Assembly: GCA_902578545.1 (NCBI GenBank)
Contig: CACHDI010000004.1
Span: 86,529 to 150,528, forward strand
Source of the DNA: an uncultured Alphaproteobacteria bacterium
GTDB lineage: Bacteria > Pseudomonadota > Alphaproteobacteria > Rhodobacterales > Rhodobacteraceae
DNA: 64,000 nucleotides
Direction: 5' to 3'
Positions 54,693-63,627 of the stretch are shown here, piece by piece. A program made the translations under genes and the position numbers. Numbering within the stretch: position 1 is the first letter of the stretch; every line of letters begins with the position of its first letter. The notes beneath the pieces are model-generated. The model searched no databases, was not told the DNA's origin, and saw nothing but the letters and a program-made list of their open reading frames with translations.

Positions 54693-54735
54693 TTATAAGC
54701 TCAACCATTTTTCTTTTAGGAGTCTAGAAATTATT

Positions 54736-54984
54736 TTAAACAATAGAAATAAATGTTCTTCCTTTAAGGCCCTTATGAAATTTTACCTTACCATCTGATG
54801 TGGCATATATAGTGTGATCTTTTCCAATTCCAACGTTATTTCCAGGCCACCATTTAGTCCCTCTTTGGCGAACAATTATATTACCAGAGATTACGTTTTC
54901 TCCACCAAACTTTTTAACACCTAATCTTCTACCAGCTGAGTCACGGCCATTTCTAGATGAGCCACCTGCTTTTTTATGTGCCAT
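54736..54984 (-). CDS. rpmA: 50S ribosomal protein L27
   Basis: The 82-residue protein starts [20 protein letters not shown], the invariant L27 N-terminus that reaches toward the peptidyl-transferase centre. It ends with [16 protein letters not shown]. No cleaved N-terminal extension is present. It lies 11 bases after rplU. Confidence 0.99.
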   Translation of the reverse strand: MAHKKAGGSSRNGRDSAGRRLGVKKFGGENVISGNIIVRQRGTKWWPGNNVGIGKDHTIYATSDGKVKFHKGLKGRTFISIV

Positions 54985-54995
54985 AGTATTTTCCT

Positions 54996-55550
54996 CTATT
55001 TTTTATTAGATGTTTTTTCTATATTTTTTTTAGGTGTTACTTTTTTTTCAACATTCTTTTTAACATCTGCTGTTTTTTTAGTAGAATTCACACTTTTTGT
55101 TTTTATTTCAGGATTAATAGCTTTACTAGGACTAGCTTTTTTATCTTTTCCTGTTTCTGCTATTTTAGATGTAGAAACTTTGGAATTTTTTGTAACTTTT
55201 CTTACTATTTCAAAGCTAGCTTCTTCATTTACCTTTTGATCTGATTTAATATCCAAAACTTTTAGTATGGTAAGATCTTGTCTGTGTCCTTTTTTCCTTT
55301 GTGAAGAGTGTTTTCTGCGACGTTTAACAAAATGTATAACTTTTTTTCCTTTAGCTTGATTTAATATCTCAGCTTCAACACATGCTCCATCAACTAAAGG
55401 AGTACCAATCAAAGGATTATCCCCACCTAAAGCTAGTATTTCATTAAATCTTACTTTATCTCCAAGATCTGCTACTAGTTTTTCAACAGATAATATATCA
55501 CCTGATTTTACTTTATACTGTTTGCCTCCAGTTTTGAAAACCGCATACAT
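54996..55550 (-). CDS. rplU: 50S ribosomal protein L21 with long lysine-rich C-terminal extension
   Basis: Residues 1-103 are a normal L21 ([20 protein letters not shown], then [20 protein letters not shown]). About 80 further residues follow, low in complexity and rich in Lys, Ser, Thr and Ala ([20 protein letters not shown] and similar). Such tails occur in some alphaproteobacterial L21 proteins, though their role is unknown. A TTGACA hexamer lies upstream (55614-55609, minus strand), but no matching -10 was found. Confidence 0.97.
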   Translation of the reverse strand: MYAVFKTGGKQYKVKSGDILSVEKLVADLGDKVRFNEILALGGDNPLIGTPLVDGACVEAEILNQAKGKKVIHFVKRRRKHSSQRKKGHRQDLTILKVLDIKSDQKVNEEASFEIVRKVTKNSKVSTSKIAETGKDKKASPSKAINPEIKTKSVNSTKKTADVKKNVEKKVTPKKNIEKTSNKK

Positions 55551-55678
55551 TCTTCTACCTGTTAGTTATATTTAATTTAAATATTCATTTGTTTCATTAT
55601 CCAATTAATGTCAAGTATAAAGTAACTATAATAAGAATATTTTTTATGGCATAATACTATATAAATTAATGAGAAATT

Positions 55679-56104
55679 TCATAACTCTTTAATTATTTTT
55701 GTAGATTTTATTGTAGCAGTGGAAAATGAAATGAGTGTCTCTTTCTTTTTTAATACTGAATAAATTTCAGATTTAGTGTGTGTTATTGATTTACCTGCTC
55801 TTAAAACTATTCCTTTAGCTATCAAATAGTCATAGTCTTGCTGTGTTAAAAAGTTTATTTTAAATTCAATTGTCAAAGGTTGAAATGTGTCTTTCATTAA
55901 TGAAAAAGCAGCGAAAGCACATGCATTATCAGCTATTGTCGATAATATTCCACCATGTACTAAACCATGTTGTTGAGTAATTTTTTTATTAAAAGGCAAA
56001 ATTATTTCACAATACCCGCTTTTAGTTTTTCCTAAATATGCACCAATTGTTTTCATAAAAATTTGTTTTTTGAAACTGATTTCTATTTTTTTAATCATTT
56101 GCAA
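55679..56104 (-). CDS. PaaI-family hotdog thioesterase
   Basis: The 141-residue hotdog-fold protein has the PaaI core QQHGLVHGGILSTIADNACAFAA, with the helix-start Asp, and then PLTIEFKINFLTQ. Such enzymes hydrolyse acyl-CoA thioesters, often phenylacetyl- or hydroxybenzoyl-CoA. The substrate here is unknown. A start at Met17 (MKTIGAYLGK) is equally possible, since the first 16 residues are not part of the conserved fold. It is divergent from the SulP transporter gene. Confidence 0.88.
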   Translation of the reverse strand: MQMIKKIEISFKKQIFMKTIGAYLGKTKSGYCEIILPFNKKITQQHGLVHGGILSTIADNACAFAAFSLMKDTFQPLTIEFKINFLTQQDYDYLIAKGIVLRAGKSITHTKSEIYSVLKKKETLISFSTATIKSTKIIKEL

Positions 56105-56193
56105 TTTTACCTATTACTTATTATCTAAAATACGACCTACTTTTTTAATAGAACATAAATTTATCATAATCCGAAACCATAGAGGTTATTTTA

Positions 56194-57801
56194 TTGTTAA
56201 AATCTAATTTTTCATCATTTGTTAAAAACTTTAATTTTAATAATTCTAATCTTAAAGATAACCCATATTCCATCTCTTTTTTTAGAATTGAAATACTTGC
56301 AGGATTAACTGTTGCGATTGCATTAGTTCCTGAAGCTGTTGCATTTGCATTTGTTGCTGGAGTGCCCCCTTTATTTGGTTTGTATGCTGCTTTCATTGTT
56401 GGAATAATTACTGCCCTTTTTGGTGGGAGGCCTGGGATGATTTCTGGTGCAACAGGTGCTCTTGCTGTTGTTATGATTTCATTAGTTGAGGATTATGGCG
56501 TTGAGTATTTATTTGCAACTGTAGTTTTGATGGGTATTTTACAAATATTAGCCGGTGTCTTTAAATTAGGAAAATTTATAAGATTGGTTCCTCAATCAGT
56601 AATGTTAGGATTTGTAAATGGATTAGCAATCGTTATTGGCTTAGCACAAGTAAGGCAATTTCAAACAATGGATAAGATGGGCGAACTCCATTGGATGACA
56701 GGCGATATGATGTCCTTTTCAATTCTATTAGTTGCGGTAACTATGTTCATCATATGGGCAACACCCAAGGTTACTAAAATTATACCAGGCCCGTTGACTG
56801 CAATTATTATTATTTCAGCCTTTGTAATATATTTCGATGTTGGAGTTCCTGTAGTGGGTGATTTGGCTAGTATTTCAGGTAACCTTCCAGCTTTTCATAT
56901 TCCTATTGTTCCATTAGAGTTGGAAACCTTATATATAATCGGTCCATATGCAGTTATTCTAGCATTAATAGGCTTGATTGAAAGCTTACTTACTTTAAAC
57001 CTAGTGGGGGAAATCACGGGAAAACGTGGTGGTGCTAGTAAGGAATGCATTGCTCAAGGTGCTGCTAATACCGTAACAGGGTTTTTTGGTGGAATGGGTG
57101 GATGCGCAATGATTGGTCAGTCTATGATTAATGTAAAATCTGGAGGAAGATCAAGGCTTTCTGCCTCTATTGCAGCGCTTTTTTTACTTTTTTTTATACT
57201 GTATGGTTCTTTTTTAATTGAGCTTATTCCAATTGCAGCTCTTGTTGGAGTAATGTTTATGGTTGTTATAGGTACTTTTGCATGGAATTCATTAAGACTA
57301 TTAACTAAAGTTCCTAAATCAGACGCTCTTGTAATAATTTTGGTAACAGTAGTTACTGTTGCAGAAGATTTAGCTGTAGCTGTAGTTGTTGGAGTTATAG
57401 TCTCTGCATTAGTATTTGCATGGAATTCTGCAAGTAGAATTCATGCTATAGGAAGAGAGTCTACGACCGAAAAAGGAGCAAAGGTATATGAAATTGATGG
57501 CCCTTTATTTTTTGGCTCTGTTGAGAGTTTTTTAGAATTATTCAAACCAGAAACTGATCCAAAAGTTGTTATTCTTGATTTTAACAATTCAAAAGTTGTT
57601 GATCAGTCAGCATTGAAAGCAATAGAAGATATTGCAGAGAGGTATCAAAAATCAGGTAGAGAAATCAAACTAAGACATTTGAGTAGAGATTGCCATTATC
57701 TACTAACAAGAACAGGCCAATTGATGATTGATAGTGATGACGATCCAGAATATGCTTTAGCTGTAGACTATAGTATAAGATTGGGAAAAATGAATAATTA
57801 A
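56194..57801 (+). CDS. SulP-family anion transporter with STAS domain
   Basis: The 535-residue transporter has 10 or more membrane helices with the SLC26/SulP start (EILAGLTVAIALVPEAVAFA, GVPPLFGLYAAF), GAANTVTGFFGGMGGCAMIGQ and a cytosolic STAS domain from about residue 430 (VYEIDGPLFFGSVESFLELF, DFNNSKVVDQSALKA). SulP proteins carry sulfate, bicarbonate or dicarboxylates. Here the substrate cannot be read from sequence. The start is TTG with AGAGG 8 bases before it. Its residues (Ala, Val, Gly) are less AT-driven than in the neighbours. Confidence 0.92.
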   Translation: MLKSNFSSFVKNFNFNNSNLKDNPYSISFFRIEILAGLTVAIALVPEAVAFAFVAGVPPLFGLYAAFIVGIITALFGGRPGMISGATGALAVVMISLVEDYGVEYLFATVVLMGILQILAGVFKLGKFIRLVPQSVMLGFVNGLAIVIGLAQVRQFQTMDKMGELHWMTGDMMSFSILLVAVTMFIIWATPKVTKIIPGPLTAIIIISAFVIYFDVGVPVVGDLASISGNLPAFHIPIVPLELETLYIIGPYAVILALIGLIESLLTLNLVGEITGKRGGASKECIAQGAANTVTGFFGGMGGCAMIGQSMINVKSGGRSRLSASIAALFLLFFILYGSFLIELIPIAALVGVMFMVVIGTFAWNSLRLLTKVPKSDALVIILVTVVTVAEDLAVAVVVGVIVSALVFAWNSASRIHAIGRESTTEKGAKVYEIDGPLFFGSVESFLELFKPETDPKVVILDFNNSKVVDQSALKAIEDIAERYQKSGREIKLRHLSRDCHYLLTRTGQLMIDSDDDPEYALAVDYSIRLGKMNN

Positions 57802-57842
57802 ACTTTGATTTAAGTTTTAATTTTAATCTGAAAGGCTATTTT

Positions 57843-58739
57843 ATGAAATACATTAATAATTCAGCCTTGAATTTTAGAAAACTACTTAAGCGAAAAAGTT
57901 TTATTTCAGCTCCATGTTGCTTTGATGCTTTATCTGCTAAAATGATTGAAAATGCTGGTTTTGACTTGACAGTTTTATCTGGATTTTCGACATCAGCCAC
58001 ACGGTTGTGTATGCCTGATCTGGGGTTAATTTCCTTTTCTGAGGTTTATGATCAAGCAAGAAATATTAAAGAATCTATTTCTATTCCATTAATTGTAGAT
58101 GCAGATAACGGTTATGGAAATATCATGAATGTCAGAAGAACGGCTGAAGAATTTATAAAATTAGGTTGTGCAGGAATAATTATTGAAGATCAGGTTTTAC
58201 CAAAACGTTGTGGTCATACTCCAGGAAAAGAAGTAGTAGACAGAGAAGAATCTTACGATAGAATAAAAGCAGTAGCTGATATAAGAGATGATGTTGGTGA
58301 CATAGTTATAATTGGGCGTACAGATGCTAATCATACACATGATCTCGATGAGGCAATAATTAGAGGTCAAGAGTATCATAAGTTGGGAGCTGATATAGTA
58401 TTCATAGAAGCTCCAAAAAACATTGAAGAAATGAAAATTATTTGCAAAGAAATTCCAGCAAAGAAAATAATTAATTTGCTAGAAGGTGGTATAACACCAA
58501 TTCTCCCACTACATTCAATAGAAGAATTAGGTTTCAATATAGCTTTTCATCCTTTGACACTTTTAGCTGCATCAATGAGTTCAATGAAAAATGTATTAGA
58601 ATTACTTAAACAAAATAAACCAACTGATGATCATATGCTTAACTTTAATGAAATTAAGGAAACCATTGGTTTTAATAAGTATTATAAGACAATATCTCAA
58701 TATAATTCTATGAACAAAAATAATAAAATAAATGAATAA
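57843..58739 (+). CDS. Isocitrate lyase / phosphoenolpyruvate mutase family enzyme
   Basis: The 298-residue TIM-barrel enzyme has metal-site aspartates Asp86 and Asp88 in IVDADNGYGN and the lyase loop KRCGH at residues 121-125. The KRCGH cysteine is the catalytic residue of C-C lyases such as methylisocitrate, dimethylmalate or oxaloacetate-acting enzymes, so a lyase is more likely than a phosphonate mutase. The exact substrate is unknown. The gene ends facing the aldolase-like gene at 58773 across a 33-base AT-rich spacer. Confidence 0.88.
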   Translation: MKYINNSALNFRKLLKRKSFISAPCCFDALSAKMIENAGFDLTVLSGFSTSATRLCMPDLGLISFSEVYDQARNIKESISIPLIVDADNGYGNIMNVRRTAEEFIKLGCAGIIIEDQVLPKRCGHTPGKEVVDREESYDRIKAVADIRDDVGDIVIIGRTDANHTHDLDEAIIRGQEYHKLGADIVFIEAPKNIEEMKIICKEIPAKKIINLLEGGITPILPLHSIEELGFNIAFHPLTLLAASMSSMKNVLELLKQNKPTDDHMLNFNEIKETIGFNKYYKTISQYNSMNKNNKINE

Positions 58740-58772
58740 TTAATAGTTAATAGTTAAAGCTTTTCATTCAAA

Positions 58773-59663
58773 TCAATAAAAATATTTTTGATTTAATTTG
58801 TTAATTAAATTCAACATTTTATTAGCTTCTTTATGCTGAAATTTATCAAATTTTGCTTCTTTTTTCCTACAAAAATTACATGAAAATATTCTTTCTTTAA
58901 CACGTACTTCTTTAAAAAATTTTATGCTAATATCAATATTTTGGTTAGAAAAGTTTATTATTGGTAGAATTTCATTAAATAAATTCCTAGCCTTATTAAT
59001 TTGTCCATTATTATACAAATTATAAACCTTTACATATAAAAATTCTAAACCAGTGGGGATAAAGGCATCTACACCCCTATTTAATGCATCAATTAATTGA
59101 GTTACTGCCCAACCACCACAAACATGTAATTTATTTTTAGTAATTTTTTTTATCTTTGTGTATTTCTTTCCTGCATTTTGAGTTTCGATTTTAAGCCATT
59201 TAAATTTATTTATTTCATCAAATAATTTCAGTATTTTTTTTTGACTAAGACCAGTACTAAGCCAATCTAAATCCTGAACCATAATAATTTCAGGACCAAC
59301 TTTAGCTATTTCTTGTAGTAATTTTAAATTATCAGCAGTACTTGTATTTTGATTGATCTGTATATTAATTCCAGTTGCGTTATTTTTTTTTGCAATTTTG
59401 GATAATTTAATACTATCTTCATTTTGTAAATCGCTCACACTAACTATAAAAGGTATTCTCTCTTTATTTGTATATTTTACTAATTCAATAAAGGCTATTT
59501 TTTCTTGAAATGATAGTAATTTGTGTTCACCTGCAACAGCAAGTCCAAGCATACCACTGCAACCACTTCTTATTGTATGTTTAACAAGTTTTTCTAATGA
59601 TTTTAAGTCTAAATCACCTTTTTTAGAAAATGGTGTATTTAAACTAGGTAATATTCCTTTCAT
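58773..59663 (-). CDS. Dihydrodipicolinate synthase/N-acetylneuraminate lyase superfamily protein, diverged
   Basis: The 296-residue TIM barrel keeps the Schiff-base lysine (Lys158 in KWLKIETQ) of class I aldolases. The GTTGE loop is replaced by AVAGEHKLLS, and the catalytic tyrosine region (YN-P-TG) is replaced by VQDLDWLSTG. It is therefore not a lysine-biosynthesis DapA and acts on another keto-acid, if active. The C-terminal part has an unusual cysteine pair (SCNFCRKK). It is last in a minus-strand cluster with a PfkB kinase and a TRAP transporter. Confidence 0.82.
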   Translation of the reverse strand: MKGILPSLNTPFSKKGDLDLKSLEKLVKHTIRSGCSGMLGLAVAGEHKLLSFQEKIAFIELVKYTNKERIPFIVSVSDLQNEDSIKLSKIAKKNNATGINIQINQNTSTADNLKLLQEIAKVGPEIIMVQDLDWLSTGLSQKKILKLFDEINKFKWLKIETQNAGKKYTKIKKITKNKLHVCGGWAVTQLIDALNRGVDAFIPTGLEFLYVKVYNLYNNGQINKARNLFNEILPIINFSNQNIDISIKFFKEVRVKERIFSCNFCRKKEAKFDKFQHKEANKMLNLINKLNQKYFY

Positions 59664-59716
59664 ATTTATTTAATTTTAAAATTATTATTCATAATTAAAT
59701 TTTAAAACCTTCTTGT

Positions 59717-60589
59717 TTATTTAACATAATCATTTTTGAATTTATAAGGTGTAGCTTTTATCCCACCCAAATTTTCACATTTTTTTGATGCTGCTAAATT
59801 TGCATATTTACAAGCGTTTACTATTGGAGTTCCTATTGAAACTGCATATGTAAATGCACCATGCCATACATCACCAGCAGCTAGTGTGTCTTTAGCATTA
59901 ATTTTAGGTGGTTTAAGTTGTAGTAAATCATCATTATCTAGAAAAAATACTCCTTTTTCACCGTTAGTAACACATGAAAAATTACTAGCAAAATTTTTTA
60001 CTATTTTTAAAGCTTTCTTAATTGATTTGGTATTGGTAAAAGATTCTAATCCTTGCATTGAAAAAGCAACATGGGAGGCTTCTTTTACAGCTCTTTCACA
60101 AACAGGAGTTTCAGCATCTAAAACACCAGGTTTTTTATTTTTTTTTGCTTCTTTTAAAATAAATATACTAGCATTTTTCAACCTACCATCTGTTAAATAA
60201 GCATTAAATATATTTTTTTCTATAAAATTATTTTGATCAAAATCTAAATTATCAGACCTAAAGTTAACTATTTGCCTTTCGCCATTAGTATCTATCGTTA
60301 TGGACGAGTTTGGAGTTTTTATATTATTTTTAATTAATAAATGATCAGTATCAATATTTTCCTTTTTGAGTTCTTTTATAATATAATCACCAAAAAAATC
60401 ATTTCCTATAGAACCTACAAATGTTGCAGATCCACCTAACCTTGATATGGCAATAGAGGCATTACATGCATTTCCTCCAGTTGAGAAAATTTGTTTTTTT
60501 GAAACGTATTTAATTCCTTTGTTGGGTAATTTATTTAAATAATAAATTAAGTCTACAGTAACTAAACCAACAACAAGTATAGATTTCAT
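59717..60589 (-). CDS. PfkB/ribokinase-family sugar kinase
   Basis: The 290-residue kinase has the N-terminal GG motif (STGGNACNASIAISRLGGSAT) and the C-terminal anion hole and catalytic base AAGDVWHGAFTYA. It phosphorylates a sugar, keto-sugar acid or similar. The AAGDVxHGAF form is seen in sulfofructose-kinase-like and other sugar-acid kinases, but I cannot name the substrate. It lies between dctM and the aldolase-like gene, which suggests uptake, phosphorylation and cleavage of one compound. Confidence 0.9.
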   Translation of the reverse strand: MKSILVVGLVTVDLIYYLNKLPNKGIKYVSKKQIFSTGGNACNASIAISRLGGSATFVGSIGNDFFGDYIIKELKKENIDTDHLLIKNNIKTPNSSITIDTNGERQIVNFRSDNLDFDQNNFIEKNIFNAYLTDGRLKNASIFILKEAKKNKKPGVLDAETPVCERAVKEASHVAFSMQGLESFTNTKSIKKALKIVKNFASNFSCVTNGEKGVFFLDNDDLLQLKPPKINAKDTLAAGDVWHGAFTYAVSIGTPIVNACKYANLAASKKCENLGGIKATPYKFKNDYVK

Positions 60590-60635
60590 ATTTTCATCAA
60601 ATTTACAAATTATTTAACTTTAAAATTTAGTTTTT

Positions 60636-61931
60636 TTATCCTTCATATCCAAACTGCCGTGGCAACCATAATACTAGGTCAGGTATAGAAACCATCATAA
60701 AAAGTGCTATTATTAAAACTAATAGAAAAGGAATAACTTCCTTGATAATTTCACCTAATGGTATTCTAGATACTGCATTAATTACAAATAATAAAACGCC
60801 ATAGGGAGGTGTAATTAAACCAATCATACAATTCACAACTGCTACTACTCCAAAATGTACAAAATCTATTCCTAACTCCTTACAAGAGGGCAAAAAAAGT
60901 GGAATGATTACGAGAATTAAAGTTGTAGCATCGAGTATACATCCTAATAGTAGAATTAATATATTTACACCAATAAGAAATAATAATGGAGAAACATCTA
61001 ATCCCACAAGATATCCTGCAATTATATCTGGAATATTTTCAGAAGCTACAATGTAATTTAAAATTAAAGCTCCACCTATAACTAAACCAACTGCAGCTGA
61101 TGAGCGGGCTGATTCTACTAAAATTCTATAAAAATTAGAAAAAGATAGTGCCCTATAAAAAATTGAAGCTAAAATAAGTGCATAAAAAGCTGCTACAGCT
61201 GCAGCCTCAGTTGGAGTTGTTACGCCTCCATAAATACAATATAACAATATGATGGGCATTAATAATGCTGGAAATGCATTAAAAGTTATTTTAGGTAATT
61301 CTTGTAAAGGTACAGATTCTTCAGGCTCATATCCTCTTTTAACTGCTATTAAACTGTTCATAGCCATAAGGACAGCTCCCATTAATATTCCGGGTATTAT
61401 ACCTCCAAGGAAAAGATAACCTATTGAACTATTAGAAACCAATGCATAAAGGACCATTGGAATCGAAGGGGGTATGATTGGTCCAATTGTAGCAGATGCT
61501 GCAGTTATTGCTGCTGCATAACCTCTAGTATAGTGACCAGATTTAACCATCATATTAATAATGATTTTTCCAATTCCTGCTGCATCAGCTACTGCTGAAC
61601 CTGACATTCCAGAAAATATTATGCTAGCAACTACATTTACATGACCAAGGCCACCTTTAAACCTACCAACTACCGCTACACAAAAACTTAAAAGTCTATC
61701 GCTTATAGTTCCAGCATTCATAATATTTGCTGCAACAATAAATAATGGAACTGCTAGTAAAATAAAGCTACTATATAAACCATCTAAAATAACTTTACCT
61801 GCTAAACCTATTCCTTGACCTCCTACCCAAAGGTACGCACAAGAACCTACAAAAATTGCATATGCTATAGGTGTGCCAATAGCTGATAAACTAAATAAAA
61901 GTATTAAACAAATTATAAACTCATAAGACAT
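60636..61931 (-). CDS. dctM: TRAP transporter large permease subunit DctM
   Basis: The 431-residue subunit has about 12 membrane helices with the DctM pattern: PLFIVAANIMNAGTISDRLL, HVNVVASIIFSGMSGSAVAD, GPIIPPSIPMVLYAL, TPTEAAAVAAFYAL and the C-terminal GLITPPYGVLLFVIN. It carries substrate together with sodium ions. Its start overlaps the end of dctQ by 11 bases. The high similarity to consensus and lower AT drive contrast with nearby genes, as often seen in membrane proteins. Confidence 0.96.
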   Translation of the reverse strand: MSYEFIICLILLFSLSAIGTPIAYAIFVGSCAYLWVGGQGIGLAGKVILDGLYSSFILLAVPLFIVAANIMNAGTISDRLLSFCVAVVGRFKGGLGHVNVVASIIFSGMSGSAVADAAGIGKIIINMMVKSGHYTRGYAAAITAASATIGPIIPPSIPMVLYALVSNSSIGYLFLGGIIPGILMGAVLMAMNSLIAVKRGYEPEESVPLQELPKITFNAFPALLMPIILLYCIYGGVTTPTEAAAVAAFYALILASIFYRALSFSNFYRILVESARSSAAVGLVIGGALILNYIVASENIPDIIAGYLVGLDVSPLLFLIGVNILILLLGCILDATTLILVIIPLFLPSCKELGIDFVHFGVVAVVNCMIGLITPPYGVLLFVINAVSRIPLGEIIKEVIPFLLVLIIALFMMVSIPDLVLWLPRQFGYEG

Positions 61932-62511
61932 TTTTATTCTCGCTAGATGAATTTATTTCATCAGCATCTGAATATAATAAATCAAATTCTGCAGAGTTTT
62001 TATATACATAATAGGCTCTATGAAAATAACGAATTGATACAGCAATACAAAATATGAAGAAAACCATATAAATATCTCTTACACGTATCCAATCTCCAAA
62101 AACATTTGAAAGTGTTGCTGTTTTTTTCAATCTTAAAATATAAAACTTACTCCAAGTAGGTTCTATTACAATTAGAAGAGTAATAGCAATTATCAAAGCA
62201 CTAATAATAGCTAGCCATTTGCGTATTTTTGGAGAAACACTAGTATATAGCATATCAAAAATAACATGATCTCGTTGTCTAACTATTAAGCCATTTCCCC
62301 AAAAAACCATCCAAATCCACATCAAAAGACAAAAATCAAGTGTCCATCCATAAAGAGTTGGATCAAGAAAAGGAAAAATGTCTTTAATCCATTCTGCACG
62401 AGCAGTATATCGTATAGTAACTTGAAGAATAAAAGTTGCAAACATGGCGGCCATCATTAAGGCCGCCACAATTTCAAAAGCGTGAACAATTCTACTTTTT
62501 ATATTTCCCAT
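61921..62511 (-). CDS. dctQ: TRAP transporter small permease subunit DctQ
   Basis: The 196-residue protein has four membrane helices, with WTLDFCLLMWIWMVFWGNGL and VRQRDHVIFDMLY typical of DctQ. It joins DctM in the membrane. It lies 21 bases after dctP and overlaps dctM by 11 bases. The C-terminal 25 residues are polar and not conserved. Confidence 0.93.
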   Translation of the reverse strand: MGNIKSRIVHAFEIVAALMMAAMFATFILQVTIRYTARAEWIKDIFPFLDPTLYGWTLDFCLLMWIWMVFWGNGLIVRQRDHVIFDMLYTSVSPKIRKWLAIISALIIAITLLIVIEPTWSKFYILRLKKTATLSNVFGDWIRVRDIYMVFFIFCIAVSIRYFHRAYYVYKNSAEFDLLYSDADEINSSSENKNVL

Positions 62512-62532
62512 AGAACCTCACGCATTTTTGAT

Positions 62533-63543
62533 TTAATTACCTAATGAATTAATTTTATCTAAAACTCCATCAGGCCATGGATCAGAGGCATCTGTTTCTA
62601 AATACATTTTTTGAACATGACTTCTAAATGCTGCAAGGTTTGGTTCATAAATTTCAAGCCCCTGCTCTTTTAAGAAAGCTACTAAGTCCTCTTCTTTTTG
62701 AAGTTGGATTTGTCGAGCACTTTCAGCTGCATCAACAGCTGCCTTTTGTACTGTAGCTTGTTGGTCTGAATTTAAGTTATCCCAAACAGCTTTTGAAAAT
62801 GCAACATAATTTAAATCTACTAAATGAGATGTAAGTGCTATTTGGCAAGTAACCTCATAGAATTTTGCATCCACAACTGTTGGAAGTGGATTATCTTGAC
62901 CATCAACAGATTTAGTTTGAAGAGCTGTATAAACTTCTGTAAATGCCATTGGTGTAGGATTTGCTCCAAGAGCCTTACCTAAAAATTGCCATGCATCAGT
63001 CCCTGGCATTCTCAAATTAATTCCAGCAAGGTCAGAAGGTGTTTGTACATTAACTTCATCTTTACATTGACGTAAGTTTACATGTCTTCTTCCTAAATAC
63101 ATTATACTTAATAATTTTACACCTAACTCTTTCTCTACCATTGCTTTAAATGGATCCATTAAAGAATCATTGAAAACTTTTACTTGGTGGGCAGCATCTT
63201 GGTGTACATAACCAGTAGCGAATATTGAAAACTCTGGAAAAAATTGAGCTAATTCTTGAGCTGAAGTAATTGACATTTCTAAATCACCTGACGCAATAGC
63301 TTCGAGTTCTGAATTTTGCTTAATTAAAGATGCATTATAATAAGGCTCGTATTTTGCAAAACTTGCAACAGCAGGTGCGAATACTTTTTCTAAAGCAATA
63401 CTTCTTTGATCTGTAGCTGATGCAGGAGTTGACATTCTTAATGTAACATGACCGTCAGCAAAAGCTATAGAAACAAAACTAACTACAAATAAAGTAACTA
63501 GAGTTGTTAATTTTTGTAATAGATTAAAATGTAGATATTTCAT
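62533..63543 (-). CDS. dctP: TRAP transporter substrate-binding protein DctP
   Basis: The 336-residue periplasmic binding protein has a signal peptide (LVTLFVVSFVSIAFADG) and the DctP fold. The substrate-carboxylate arginine is in GINLRMPGTDAWQFLG, and the hinge motif is ALQTKSVDGQDNPLPTV. A strong ribosome site (AAGGAG) precedes the ATG. It should bind a carboxylate. The neighbouring aldolase and kinase genes point to a sugar acid, but this is inference. The operon begins upstream with another aldolase-family gene. Confidence 0.95.
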   Translation of the reverse strand: MKYLHFNLLQKLTTLVTLFVVSFVSIAFADGHVTLRMSTPASATDQRSIALEKVFAPAVASFAKYEPYYNASLIKQNSELEAIASGDLEMSITSAQELAQFFPEFSIFATGYVHQDAAHQVKVFNDSLMDPFKAMVEKELGVKLLSIMYLGRRHVNLRQCKDEVNVQTPSDLAGINLRMPGTDAWQFLGKALGANPTPMAFTEVYTALQTKSVDGQDNPLPTVVDAKFYEVTCQIALTSHLVDLNYVAFSKAVWDNLNSDQQATVQKAAVDAAESARQIQLQKEEDLVAFLKEQGLEIYEPNLAAFRSHVQKMYLETDASDPWPDGVLDKINSLGN

Positions 63544-63627
63544 GATTATTTTCTCCTTATAACAACAAGAAGATTACAGATTTTCAAATGTAATTCAACA
63601 GTATAAGGGTACTAAATAAATTATAAA

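Noticed and set aside
55586..55614. Complete promoter for rplU
   Set aside because: TTGACA is clear at 55614-55609 (minus strand), but no hexamer at 15-18 bases resembles TATAAT.
58770..58794. Hairpin AAATCA/TGATTT as terminator between the convergent lyase and aldolase genes
   Set aside because: The stem is interrupted by a bulge and is all A/T. It also overlaps the aldolase stop codon, so it cannot be separated from chance.
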